DNA of 64,000 nt, taken from the NCBI GenBank assembly GCA_027019165.1, contig JALUXC010000028.1:1-64000 (forward strand), given 5' to 3'. Both the position numbers and the translations under genes were made by a program. The DNA is from Pseudophaeobacter sp. GTDB lineage: Bacteria > Pseudomonadota > Alphaproteobacteria > Rhodobacterales > Rhodobacteraceae. Below the pieces are notes generated by a model. That model was not told the origin of the DNA. It saw only the letters and a program-made list of their open reading frames with translations, and ran no database searches. This document shows positions 41,524-50,310 of the stretch, piece after piece. Every line of letters starts with the position of its first letter. The stretch's first letter is position 1.

Positions 41524-42674
41524 TGGAGCGCGGGTTGATCCTGATCCTCAATGCGGGCTCTTCCTCGATCAAGTTCTCGGTCTTTGACCGCGATCTGACA
41601 GAGCGCCTGCACGGTCTGGCAGAGGGCATTGGCGGCGCCTCAAGGCTGATCGTCGGTGAAACAGAAACCGAGATCCCCTTTATCGATCACAGATCCGCGC
41701 TGGCCGCTATCCTGACCGCGCTGGAAAAGGCCGAGATCAGAACGGATGCGCTGCTGGCTATAGGACATCGCGTGGTCCATGGCGGGCGCAAGCTGACCGC
41801 GCCGATGCGGATCACGCCAGAGGTGCGCACTGAGATCGCAGACTGCACGCCGCTGGCCCCACTGCATAACCCGCACAGTCTTGCCGCCATCGACACCATG
41901 GCCGAGCTGGCGCCGGGCGTGCCGCAATTCGCCAGTTTCGATACGTCTTTCCACGCCACCAACCCCGATGTCGCCACCCGTTATGCGATCCCCCGCATGA
42001 TCGAAACCAAGGGCATCCGCCGCTACGGGTTTCACGGGCTGTCCTATGCAGCACTGGTGCGGCGCCTGCCGGAGCTGTCGGGCGAGAAACTACCGGCCCG
42101 GCTTTTGGCCTTTCACCTTGGCAATGGGGCCTCTCTTTGTGCCATCAAAGGAGGGCAGTCCATCGCCACCACCATGGGGTATTCACCGCTCGATGGGCTG
42201 ACCATGGGCACGCGCTCGGGCGGGATTGATGCCAACGCGGTTCTGCGTCTGGTCGAAGACAACGGGCTGGAGCGCACCAAGGCGATCCTGAACCACGAAA
42301 GCGGGCTGCTGGGCCTGTCGGGCGGTAAATCCGACATGCGCAAGCTGATGCTGGACCCCAGCGCCGACAGCGCCTTTGCCATCGATCACTTCTGCTATTG
42401 GACCCTGCGCCACGCCGGCAGCCTGATCGCCGCGCTTGAGGGGCTGGACGCCATAGCCTTCACCGGCGGGATCGGCGAGAACGCCACCGCGATCCGCGTC
42501 CGCATCCTGCGCGGGTTGGAATGGATCGGCGCGCGCATGGATCCTGACGCAAACGAGGCACGCCAGATGGCGCTGCATTGCCAATCTTCAGCCATAAAGA
42601 TCTGGGTGATCCCGGCGGATGAGGAACGCCAGATCGCCATGGACACGCTGGCGCAATTGCCGGAGGCCACATGA
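41523..42674 (+). CDS. ackA: Acetate kinase
   Basis: Acetate kinase, 383 residues. It converts acetyl phosphate and ADP to acetate and ATP, here probably using acetyl phosphate from Xsc. Marks: LILNAGSSSIKFSVFDRD at the N-terminus, FDTSFHATNPDVATRYAIPR (about 140), FHLGNGASLCAI (about 197) and TGGIGENATAIR (about 315). Its ATG overlaps the tauE stop (TGATG), so translation is coupled. It converges on pta, 19 bp apart. Confidence 0.93.
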   Translation: MERGLILILNAGSSSIKFSVFDRDLTERLHGLAEGIGGASRLIVGETETEIPFIDHRSALAAILTALEKAEIRTDALLAIGHRVVHGGRKLTAPMRITPEVRTEIADCTPLAPLHNPHSLAAIDTMAELAPGVPQFASFDTSFHATNPDVATRYAIPRMIETKGIRRYGFHGLSYAALVRRLPELSGEKLPARLLAFHLGNGASLCAIKGGQSIATTMGYSPLDGLTMGTRSGGIDANAVLRLVEDNGLERTKAILNHESGLLGLSGGKSDMRKLMLDPSADSAFAIDHFCYWTLRHAGSLIAALEGLDAIAFTGGIGENATAIRVRILRGLEWIGARMDPDANEARQMALHCQSSAIKIWVIPADEERQIAMDTLAQLPEAT

Positions 42675-42693
42675 AGACCGCCCGGCGTAACCC

Positions 42694-43545
42694 TCAGGCC
42701 TGCGCGGCGGTCAGCACCGTGGCGGCAACGATGTCATCAACACTGGCGCCACGGCTCAGATCGCAGACGGGGCGCGCAAAGCCTTGCAGGAATGGCCCCA
42801 GCGCCTGGGCCCCTGCCAGTTCCTGGCAAAGCTTGTACCCGATGTTGCCCGCATCAAGGCTTGGAAAGATCAGCACGTTGGCATCCAGAGGCTCGATCCC
42901 TTTCTTGGCCGCAATCGCGCCGTTGAGCGCTGCATCCGCCTGCACCGGCCCGGCAAAACCCGCGCGCTCGGCCGCTTCGCGCACCAGAGCGACGCTCTCC
43001 CCATCGCCCGAGGTTCCGGTGGAAAAGGACAGCATCGCCACCCGCGCCGTGCCCAGAAGCGCCTTGGCCGACACCGCAGAGGCACGTGCGATATCGGCAA
43101 GCTGCGCCGCATCGGGTGCCACATTCACGGCGCAGTCGGCAAAGACCAGCTCGCGCCCGTCGGGAAAGACCATCAGGAAGAACGACGAGGGCACCGAAAC
43201 ACCGTCCGCCAGCCCGATGCCGATGCTTGCCGCCTCGATCACCCGGCGGGTGGGCACATCGGCCCCTGCCACCATGGCGTCCGCCTCTCCCACCGCGACC
43301 ATCGCGGCGGCGCGGTACAACGGCTTGGAAATCATACGCTTTGCGATGGCCTCTTTCAGGCCGCGCGCCTTCACCAAAGCCTCTACATGGGTCTCGGATG
43401 GCTCTGCCAGTGGCAAGGGCTCGCACAGGCCATCGCGCCGCAAACGCGTGGTCGCTTCGGCAACCCGCGCATCCTCCATTTCGGGAAAGACCACCCGCGC
43501 CTGCCGCGCCTTTGCGGCCTCAACTGCATTTTTCAGAACCGACAT
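42694..43545 (-). CDS. pta: Phosphate acetyltransferase (short form)
   Basis: Single-domain PTA/PTB protein of 283 residues, without the regulatory N-terminal domain of long Pta. It converts acetyl phosphate and CoA to acetyl-CoA, linking Xsc to the TCA cycle. Marks: VVFPEMEDARVAEATTRL (about 18), GEADAMVAGADVPTRRVIEAAS, FADCAVNVAP (about 135), DAALNGAIAAKKGI, NVLIFPSLDAGNIGYKLCQELAG (about 225). Start 43545 after GGGAG. It is transcribed opposite to xsc-tauE-ackA and head-to-head with gltA with only 33 bp between the two start codons. Confidence 0.93.
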   Translation of the reverse strand: MSVLKNAVEAAKARQARVVFPEMEDARVAEATTRLRRDGLCEPLPLAEPSETHVEALVKARGLKEAIAKRMISKPLYRAAAMVAVGEADAMVAGADVPTRRVIEAASIGIGLADGVSVPSSFFLMVFPDGRELVFADCAVNVAPDAAQLADIARASAVSAKALLGTARVAMLSFSTGTSGDGESVALVREAAERAGFAGPVQADAALNGAIAAKKGIEPLDANVLIFPSLDAGNIGYKLCQELAGAQALGPFLQGFARPVCDLSRGASVDDIVAATVLTAAQA

Positions 43546-43578
43546 ATCATTCTCCCTTGCCATAGGAAGGAGCCAGCT

Positions 43579-44712
43579 ATGAGCGAAAACGTCAAGATCA
43601 ACCGCGGCCTCAAAGGCGTCTATTTCGAACGATCCGGCGTTTCAGACATTGATGGCGCAAAGGGAGAGTTGAGCTATCGCGGCTATTCGATCCACGATCT
43701 GGCTACGCATTCCACCTTTGAAGAGGTCTGCTATCTGCTGATCCATGGCGAGCTGCCAAATACGCAGGAGTTGGCTGATTTCGATGCCCGGCTCAAAGCC
43801 GCCCGGGTGCTGCCGGATGAGGTTCACGCCATTATCCGCGCCTGCAAGGACGGGCACCCGATGGATGTGCTGCGCACGGCTGTCTCGGCCCTGGCCGCGC
43901 TGGAACCCGCCAGCCAGGAGGTGGGCGAGGAAGCCTTTGTCGCCAATGGCATTCGCCTGACCAGCCAGGTGCCGATGATCATCGCCGCCCATGAGGCGAT
44001 CCGCAACGGGCGTGAGCCAGTGGCACCGGATATGACCCTGGGCCATGCCGCCAACTGGCTGTGGATGCTGAAGGGTGAAAAACCCAGCGCAGATGCAGCG
44101 CGGCTGGCGGATGTTGATTTCATCCTGCACGCCGAACACGGCTCCAACGCGTCCAGTTTCGCCGCCCGCGTCACCATCGGGACCGAGGCGAACCTGCATG
44201 GCGCCATCGTCACCGCGCTATCGACCCTGGCAGGCCCCGCCCATGGCGGCGCGGCCGAGGACGTGATGAAAATGGTGCATGAGATCGGCACCCCCGACAA
44301 GGCCGCCGCCTATGTAAAGGCCAAGCGCGCCGCCAAGGAGGCCGTCACCGGATTTGGCCACCGCGTTTATCGCAAGGAAGACCCCCGCGCCCGGCACATG
44401 CGCGAGGGCGTGCGCAAACTGGGTGAGGAAATGGGCGCCCCCGAGTGGTACGAGATTCTACAGGCCGTGGTCGAGGCGATGTCGCCCTACGCACGCCACG
44501 GTCTGAACGTGAACGTCGATTTCTATTCCGGCGTGATCTACCAGCTGCACGGTATCCCGATGGACCTCTATGTACCGATCTTTGCAATCGGGCGCATGCC
44601 GGGCTGGGTGATCCAGTGCATCGAGCAGCAGCGCGGCAATATCCTGATCCGCCCGCTGACGCTCTACAACGGGCCAGAGCCACGCAGCTATGTCGCCCTC
44701 GCAGATCGCTGA
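43579..44712 (+). CDS. Citrate synthase (short type, citrate/2-methylcitrate synthase family)
   Basis: Citrate synthase of 377 residues, shorter than the main GltA of about 430 residues, so probably a second citrate or 2-methylcitrate synthase. Catalytic residues are visible in LHAEHGSNASSFAARV (His, about 195), GFGHRVYRKEDPRARHM (His, about 262) and NVNVDFYSGVIY (Asp, about 315). Start ATG 43579 after AAGGAG. It lies between pta and soeA and would use the acetyl-CoA made from taurine. Propionyl-CoA as substrate cannot be excluded. The start codon is 33 bp from that of pta on the other strand. Confidence 0.88.
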   Translation: MSENVKINRGLKGVYFERSGVSDIDGAKGELSYRGYSIHDLATHSTFEEVCYLLIHGELPNTQELADFDARLKAARVLPDEVHAIIRACKDGHPMDVLRTAVSALAALEPASQEVGEEAFVANGIRLTSQVPMIIAAHEAIRNGREPVAPDMTLGHAANWLWMLKGEKPSADAARLADVDFILHAEHGSNASSFAARVTIGTEANLHGAIVTALSTLAGPAHGGAAEDVMKMVHEIGTPDKAAAYVKAKRAAKEAVTGFGHRVYRKEDPRARHMREGVRKLGEEMGAPEWYEILQAVVEAMSPYARHGLNVNVDFYSGVIYQLHGIPMDLYVPIFAIGRMPGWVIQCIEQQRGNILIRPLTLYNGPEPRSYVALADR

Positions 44713-44829
44713 TCCGCCAACAGCTCAATCTTTGGGACATCTTCCCACGCAGAAGGCCAAAACAAGAAAACTCTCGCGCGGAAGGTCCATCCGACCTAGC
44801 CTGCCACGACGCGACGAACAGGGATAGCC

Positions 44830-47664
44830 ATGGGTTTCAACCAGCCAAAACTAGACACCTCGCCCCCCGTCTCTGAGGAGGTGCGCCAGACAACCTGTTA
44901 CATGTGCGCCTGCCGCTGTGGCATCAACGTGCATATGAAGACCGGCAGCGACGGCAAGAAGCAGGTCGCCTATATCGAGGGCAATCGCGATCATCCGGTG
45001 AACAAGGGTGTGCTTTGCGCCAAGGGCAGCGCGGGCATCATGCAGCACAACGCCCCCTCGCGCCTGCGCGCGCCATTGCGGCGGGTTGGGCCGCGCGGAT
45101 CCGGGGAGTTCGAGGAAATCACATGGGACGAGGCGCTGGATATGGCGGCCTCCTGGCTGGAGCCCCTGCGCAAAAGCGCGCCAGAGAAACTGGCGTTCTT
45201 TACTGGCCGCGATCAGTCGCAAAGCTTCACCAGCTTCTGGGCGCAGAATTTCGGCACGCCGAACTACGCGGCGCATGGGGGGTTCTGCTCGGTCAATATG
45301 GCGACCGCCGGGATTTATACCATGGGCGGCGCCTTTTGGGAGTTTGGTCAGCCCGACTGGGATCATACCAAGCTGTTCATGCTGTTCGGCGTCGCAGAAG
45401 ACCACGACAGCAATCCCATCAAGATGGGCATTGGCCGGATCAAGGCACGCGGCGCGCGGGTGATCGGCGTCAACCCGATCCGCACTGGCTATAATGCGGT
45501 GGCGGACGATTGGGTTGGAATCACACCCGGCACCGACGGACTGTTCATCCTGTCGCTGGTGCATGTTCTTCTGAAAGCCGGGAAAATCGATCTCGACTAT
45601 CTCAGCCGCTTCACCAATGCGCCGGTTCTGGTGAACGCCAGCGAGGGGCCCGAGCAAGGCCTGTTGATGCGCGATGAGGCTGGCAAGGAACTGGTGATCG
45701 ACCGCATAACCGGCAAGCTGGCGCCGTTCGATCAACCCGGCGTGCGCCCGGATCTGCATGCCACCTATCGCCATGCAGGCGTCACGCACCGGCCCGTGTT
45801 TCACCTGATGGCCGAGCGCTATCTGTCAAACGATTACGCGCCCGAAAACGTGGCTGATCAATGCGGCATCTCCGCTGCGCGCATCCGCGCCATCGCCGCC
45901 GAAATCGCACGCGTCGCCTTTGATGAGGCGTTTGAGTTGGATCAGGAGTGGACGGACTTTCGCGGCGAGACACACAAGACCATGGTTGGCCGCCCGGTCT
46001 CGTTCCATTCGATGCGGGGGGTCTCGGCCCATGCCAACGGCTTTCAGACCTGCCGCGCGCTGCATGTCTTGCAGATCCTTCTGGGCACGGTCGAGGTTCC
46101 GGGCGGCTTCCGTTTCAAACCGCCCTACCCCAAGCCCGCGACCGCGCATCCCAAACCCCACTGTGGCGTGAAACCCGACTGCGCGCTGGACGGCCCGCAT
46201 CTGGGGTTCGTGCATGGCCCCGATGATCTCGCCCTTAAGGACGACGGCAGCCCCGCCCGCATCGACAAGGCCTTCACCTGGGAAAACCCGATGAGCGCCC
46301 ATGGGTTGATGCATATGGTGATCTCGAACGCCCATGCAGGCGATCCTTACAAGATCGACACGCTGTTCATGTATATGGCGAACATGTCGTGGAACTCTTC
46401 GATGAACACACGTGGCGTGATCGAGATGCTGACCGACACCGATGAGGCGGGCGAATATGTGATCCCGCGCATCATCTACTCGGATGCCTACAGCTCGGAA
46501 ATGGTGGCCTATGCCGACCTGATCCTGCCCGACACCACCTATCTGGAGCGACACGACTGTATCTCGCTCTTGGATCGCCCCATCTGTGAGGCCGACGCTG
46601 CCGCCGACGCGATCCGCTGGCCGGTGGTGGAGCCGGACCGCGATGTGCGCGGCTTTCAGACCGCCTTGGTGCAACTCGCGAACCGGTTGAAACTGCCCGG
46701 CTTCACGACCGAGGACGGCAGCGCCAAGTATCAGGATTACGCCGACTATATCGTCAACCACGAGCGCAAACCCGGCATCGGTCCGCTCTCGGGATGGCGC
46801 GGGGATGGCAGCCAGTCAGGGCGCGGCGCGGTCAACCCGGAGCAACTGGACCGCTATATTGAGAATGGCGGCTTTCACGTCAGCCATATCCCCGATGCGG
46901 CGCTTTACTACAAACCCTGGAACACCGCCTATCAGGACTGGGCCGTTGGCATGGGCCTTTATGACAAGCCCGAACCCTATCTGTTCCAGCTTTATGTGGA
47001 GCCGATGCGAAAATTCCAGCTCGCCGCCGAAGGATACGGGGAGCGTCAGCCGCCCGAACACCTGCGCGAACGGCTCAAGGCGACCATGGACCCGCTGCCG
47101 ATCTGGTACGAAACAGATCAGCAGGGCAACGAGGGTTTCACCGTAAACGCACTCACCCAGCGGCCCATGGCGATGTATCACTCCTGGGGCAGCCAGAATG
47201 CCTGGCTGCGACAGTTGCATGGGCGCAATCCATTGTATGTGCCGACAAAACTGATGCGCCAAAATGGCCTACAGGATGGCGATTGGGCGCGGGTGTCTTC
47301 GCCGCATGGAGAGATCACCGTGCCAGTCATGGAGATGGCCGCGCTCAATGAAAACACGGTGTGGACCTGGAACGCCATTGGCAAGCGCAAGGGGGCCTGG
47401 GCACTGGACGAAAATGCGCCCGAGGCGACCAAGGGGTTCTTGCTCAACCACCTGATTCACGAGTTGTTGCCGCCCAAGGGCGATGGCCTCAGATGGGCGA
47501 ACTCGGATCCGATCACCGGCCAGGCCGCCTGGTTCGACCTCAAGGTGAAGATCGAAAAGGCAGCGCCGCCGGACGACATTGCTGAGTGTCTGCCCGCGTT
47601 TGAACCGATCACGTCACCGGTAGGAAAAGGTGTGAATGCACTTCAATGGAAGGTTGGAAAATGA
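44830..47664 (+). CDS. soeA: Molybdopterin sulfite dehydrogenase large subunit SoeA
   Basis: DMSO-reductase-family molybdoenzyme, 944 residues. The N-terminal [4Fe-4S] site TTCYMCACRCGINVH followed by VLCAKGSAG (Cys at about 23, 26, 30 and 65) is clear. No twin-arginine signal is present, so it should act in the cytoplasm, as known for SoeABC that oxidises sulfite to sulfate and passes electrons to quinone. Location beside xsc, which makes cytoplasmic sulfite, supports this call. soeB and soeC follow, but a minus-strand surface-protein gene lies between soeA and soeB. The soeA stop codon overlaps an ATG (ATGA at 47661) that opens no recognisable gene. Confidence 0.9.
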   Translation: MGFNQPKLDTSPPVSEEVRQTTCYMCACRCGINVHMKTGSDGKKQVAYIEGNRDHPVNKGVLCAKGSAGIMQHNAPSRLRAPLRRVGPRGSGEFEEITWDEALDMAASWLEPLRKSAPEKLAFFTGRDQSQSFTSFWAQNFGTPNYAAHGGFCSVNMATAGIYTMGGAFWEFGQPDWDHTKLFMLFGVAEDHDSNPIKMGIGRIKARGARVIGVNPIRTGYNAVADDWVGITPGTDGLFILSLVHVLLKAGKIDLDYLSRFTNAPVLVNASEGPEQGLLMRDEAGKELVIDRITGKLAPFDQPGVRPDLHATYRHAGVTHRPVFHLMAERYLSNDYAPENVADQCGISAARIRAIAAEIARVAFDEAFELDQEWTDFRGETHKTMVGRPVSFHSMRGVSAHANGFQTCRALHVLQILLGTVEVPGGFRFKPPYPKPATAHPKPHCGVKPDCALDGPHLGFVHGPDDLALKDDGSPARIDKAFTWENPMSAHGLMHMVISNAHAGDPYKIDTLFMYMANMSWNSSMNTRGVIEMLTDTDEAGEYVIPRIIYSDAYSSEMVAYADLILPDTTYLERHDCISLLDRPICEADAAADAIRWPVVEPDRDVRGFQTALVQLANRLKLPGFTTEDGSAKYQDYADYIVNHERKPGIGPLSGWRGDGSQSGRGAVNPEQLDRYIENGGFHVSHIPDAALYYKPWNTAYQDWAVGMGLYDKPEPYLFQLYVEPMRKFQLAAEGYGERQPPEHLRERLKATMDPLPIWYETDQQGNEGFTVNALTQRPMAMYHSWGSQNAWLRQLHGRNPLYVPTKLMRQNGLQDGDWARVSSPHGEITVPVMEMAALNENTVWTWNAIGKRKGAWALDENAPEATKGFLLNHLIHELLPPKGDGLRWANSDPITGQAAWFDLKVKIEKAAPPDDIAECLPAFEPITSPVGKGVNALQWKVGK

Positions 47665-47759
47665 ACCAGCCTCAATTCCTTTTGCCGACTGAGCGCCAAC
47701 CCTGCTTGCGGTCAGCGCTCAGCAAGACAGTCGATCCGTCCCATTGCGTGCGACGGCCC

Positions 47760-48440
47760 TTAAGCCCGCTGTCTGCGCCCCACACTCAGCATGCCCAAGG
47801 CTCCAAGCAACAAGACTACGCTGGCAGGCAACGGAACCGGCGCCAGTGTGGTGAGTTTAACATTGTCAAAGCCGACAGTTTCCGTAATCCCGCTCCAGCT
47901 CTCGGCCTGAATGCGGATCTCGGTGACATTTGCCAGGATATTGTCCCACTGGCTTTGCGAGATGCCAAAGGTGCCAGCGGAAAAACTGACGGCGACCGAA
48001 TTCCACGAGGAACTTGGATTGGAGGGAATGATATCGACACCCACCGATTGCCCCCCGCCGGTGACCCGGAAAAAACCAAAACTCGAGAAAAAGTTGCTCC
48101 CAGAACTTGGTACGGTCTGGATGTAGTCAAGCGAGAAGGTCCCCCCGTCAAAGCCAGACAAATCACCAGACCAGCCATTGCCAAAAACGGCATGCATCCA
48201 ACTCCCGGTGCTATCGCTCATGGAAAGCCATGGGTCCGCCCCTCCTGCTGGACCGCCAGTTGGCTGAACAGAAACATTTGCGCCGGAGTTGGCCGTTCCA
48301 TTTGCGCCCTGCGCTGCACTGGTTCCGTAAACCTGCCAACCATTCAGACCAGAAGAGAAGTTTTCGGAAAGAGTTGCGGCGCTTGCTGCAGTTCCTGCAG
48401 TCATGCAGCAAAGGGCCATAGCTGTCGTAAACTTGAGCAT
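47760..48440 (-). CDS. VPLPA-CTERM sorted surface protein
   Basis: Exported protein of 226 residues. The N-terminus (MLKFTTAMALCCMTAGTAASA) is a signal peptide. The C-terminus APVPLPASVVLLLGALGMLSVGRRQRA is a VPLPA-CTERM sorting signal: VPLPA, a membrane segment, and an Arg-rich tail, cut by an exosortase-type system. The middle (about 30-195) is Ser/Gly/Asn/Trp-rich and beta-like, with no domain I recognise. Start ATG 48440 after GGAG. It lies on the opposite strand between soeA and soeB and seems less GC-rich than its neighbours, fitting a later insertion. Confidence 0.85.
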   Translation of the reverse strand: MLKFTTAMALCCMTAGTAASAATLSENFSSGLNGWQVYGTSAAQGANGTANSGANVSVQPTGGPAGGADPWLSMSDSTGSWMHAVFGNGWSGDLSGFDGGTFSLDYIQTVPSSGSNFFSSFGFFRVTGGGQSVGVDIIPSNPSSSWNSVAVSFSAGTFGISQSQWDNILANVTEIRIQAESWSGITETVGFDNVKLTTLAPVPLPASVVLLLGALGMLSVGRRQRA

Positions 48441-48547
48441 TACAATTACTCCATTAACCATAAAAAACGTACCTCCTACGCTACGAAGGCTTGTTGTTCA
48501 AAACAAGAGGCAAGCTCGGTGGAGAACGTTTCGGGAGGATGCGCGGC

Positions 48548-49312
48548 ATGACAACGCTCACGAAACAAACAGACCGCAAGATGGGTTTGGTCATCGATCT
48601 GGATACCTGCGTCGGCTGCCATGCCTGCGTGATTTCCTGCAAGGGCTGGAACACCGAAAACTACGGCGCGCCGCTGTCGGATCAGGATCCCTATGGCGCG
48701 GATCCTGCGGGCACCTTCCTGAACCGTGTGCATTCTTACGAAGTGACCCCAAACGAGGGCCACGCCCAACTGGTGCATTTCCCGAAATCCTGCCTGCACT
48801 GCGAAGACGCGCCCTGCGTCACCGTCTGCCCCACCGGCGCCAGTTACAAGCGGGTTGAAGATGGTATTGTCCTAGTCAATGAGTCCGACTGCATCGGCTG
48901 TGGACTCTGCGCCTGGTCATGCCCTTACGGCGCGCGCGAACTGGACCTTGCCGAAGGCGTGATGAAGAAATGCACCCTTTGCGTGGACCGGATCTATAAC
49001 GAGAACCTGCCCGAAGAGGACCGCGTCCCGGCTTGCGTGCGCACCTGCCCTGCGGGCGCGCGGCATTTCGGCGATCTGGGCGACCCCGACAGCGCGGTGT
49101 CGCAGCTGGTTGCAGAGCGCGGCGGCATGGATCTGATGCCAGAAATGGGCACAAAGCCCGTCAACAAATACCTGCCCCCTCGCCCCAAGGACCGGATCGA
49201 GGATCAGATCGACATTCTGGCGCCTCTTTTGGCGCCCGTCGCCGAGGAACCCGCCGGTTTCCTTGGTTGGCTCGACAAGGCGCTTGATAAACTGCCCGGA
49301 GGAAATTCCTGA
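48548..49312 (+). CDS. soeB: Sulfite dehydrogenase iron-sulfur subunit SoeB
   Basis: Ferredoxin-like electron-transfer subunit, 254 residues. Four cysteine groups for [4Fe-4S] clusters are visible: TCVGCHACVISCKGWN (about 20), CLHCEDAPCVTVCPTGA (about 83), CIGCGLCAWSCPYGA (about 117), and KCTLCVDRIYNENLPEEDRVPACVRTCPAGA (about 143-173). It passes electrons from SoeA to the membrane subunit. Start ATG 48548 after GGGAGG. Its stop overlaps the soeC start (TGATG). Because the antisense gene separates it from soeA, it may need its own promoter in 48441-48547. Confidence 0.92.
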   Translation: MTTLTKQTDRKMGLVIDLDTCVGCHACVISCKGWNTENYGAPLSDQDPYGADPAGTFLNRVHSYEVTPNEGHAQLVHFPKSCLHCEDAPCVTVCPTGASYKRVEDGIVLVNESDCIGCGLCAWSCPYGARELDLAEGVMKKCTLCVDRIYNENLPEEDRVPACVRTCPAGARHFGDLGDPDSAVSQLVAERGGMDLMPEMGTKPVNKYLPPRPKDRIEDQIDILAPLLAPVAEEPAGFLGWLDKALDKLPGGNS

Positions 49313-50199
49313 TGCATCCGGCCCCTTCCGTCATCATTTTCACCACCCTTTCGGGGCTTGGCTTTGGCCTGCTGGCTTTCCTCGGTCTTGGCATGCCCTC
49401 CGTCACCGGCTGGGTGGCCTTCGTGTTCTACGCAATCGCCTATGCGCTGGCCGTCGGCGGGCTGCTGGCTTCGACCTTTCACCTGGGCCATCCTGAACGC
49501 GCCTGGAAGGCCTTCAGCCAATGGCGCAGCAGCTGGCTTAGCCGCGAAGGCTGCGCCGCTGTGGCATCGCTAGTTGTCATGGGGATCTATGCCGCCGGAG
49601 CGGTTTTTCTGCAGGCCGACTGGCGCCTCCTGGGTCTTCTTGGCGCTGCGCTCAGCATTGGCACGGTCTTCACCACGGCGATGATCTACACGCAGCTAAA
49701 GACGATCCCGCGCTGGCACAGCCCGCTGACGCCACTGGTGTTTCTCAGCTTTTCTGTCGCGGGCGGCGCGCTTTTGGCGGGGCAGGAAAGCCTGGCGCCT
49801 TGGCTGCTGGCCGTAGCCGGCGCGGTTCAACTCATCTACTGGAGCAAGACCGACAAGGCGCTGGTGAAGTCCGGCACAGACATCGGCACAGCCACGGGTC
49901 TGGCGGATCGTGGCACCGTGCGCGCTTTTGAGCCGCCACACACGGGCAGCAACTACCTGCTGCGTGAATTTGTATATGTGGTCGGGCGCAAACACGCTTT
50001 GAAGCTGCGCGTCATCGGATTTGCGCTCGCCTTTGCGCTGCCGATTGCCCTGATGGTCATCCCCTTTTCGGGACTGATGCTGAAACACCTGATGGCGGGC
50101 GTTGCGGTTCTTTTGCATATCGCGGGGGTCGCCTGCCTGCGCTGGCTTTTCTTTGCGCAGGCCGAACATGTGGTTGGCCTCTACTACGGCAAGCGTTGA
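49312..50199 (+). CDS. soeC: Sulfite dehydrogenase membrane subunit SoeC (DmsC-like)
   Basis: DmsC-type membrane anchor of 295 residues with about eight hydrophobic segments. It binds the SoeAB complex to the inner membrane and reduces quinone. The first segments VIIFTTLSGLGFGLLAFLGLG and LASTFHLGHPERAWKAFSQWRSSWLSREG (conserved HLGHPERAW, about 57) are typical of DmsC. Coupled to soeB by a start/stop overlap; a strong terminator follows at 50206-50242. Confidence 0.9.
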   Translation: MHPAPSVIIFTTLSGLGFGLLAFLGLGMPSVTGWVAFVFYAIAYALAVGGLLASTFHLGHPERAWKAFSQWRSSWLSREGCAAVASLVVMGIYAAGAVFLQADWRLLGLLGAALSIGTVFTTAMIYTQLKTIPRWHSPLTPLVFLSFSVAGGALLAGQESLAPWLLAVAGAVQLIYWSKTDKALVKSGTDIGTATGLADRGTVRAFEPPHTGSNYLLREFVYVVGRKHALKLRVIGFALAFALPIALMVIPFSGLMLKHLMAGVAVLLHIAGVACLRWLFFAQAEHVVGLYYGKR

Positions 50200-50205
50200 T
50201 CCAGA

Positions 50206-50242
50206 CTTTGGGCCTTTTTTCGAAAGGCCCAAAGATTTTTTT
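50206..50242 (+). terminator. Intrinsic terminator after soeC
   Basis: CTTTGGGCCTTT (50206-50217) pairs with AAAGGCCCAAAG (50223-50234), 12 perfect pairs, followed by A and seven T (50236-50242). It ends the soe transcript just before the ECF41-type promoter. Confidence 0.95.
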
Positions 50243-50250
50243 CCTCTCAC

Positions 50251-50277
50251 TGTCACACCTCCGGCGGCTGTCTCGTC
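50251..50277 (+). promoter_or_regulatory. Candidate ECF41-type sigma promoter
   Basis: TGTCACA (50251-50257), 16-bp spacer, CGTC (50274-50277), upstream of the CMD-sigJ pair. The motif and spacing match the promoter known for ECF41 sigma factors, which activate their own CMD-type partner gene. The start codon follows 33 bp later. Confidence 0.75.
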
Positions 50278-50310
50278 CTGTTCCTGTCACCACAGCAAAG
50301 GACCCTGACA

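Noticed and set aside
42784-43578. N-terminal extension of the citrate synthase frame over pta
   Set aside because: The extension is antisense to pta and not citrate synthase-like; a strong AAGGAG precedes ATG 43579.
47689-47722. Inverted CTGAGCGC/GCGCTCAG as terminator after soeA or the VPLPA gene
   Set aside because: The loop is 18 nt and no T-run follows on either strand, so it is too weak to call.
47646-48551. Plus-strand frame across the soeA-soeB gap
   Set aside because: It is antisense to the VPLPA-CTERM gene, which has a signal peptide, a sorting signal and a ribosome site.
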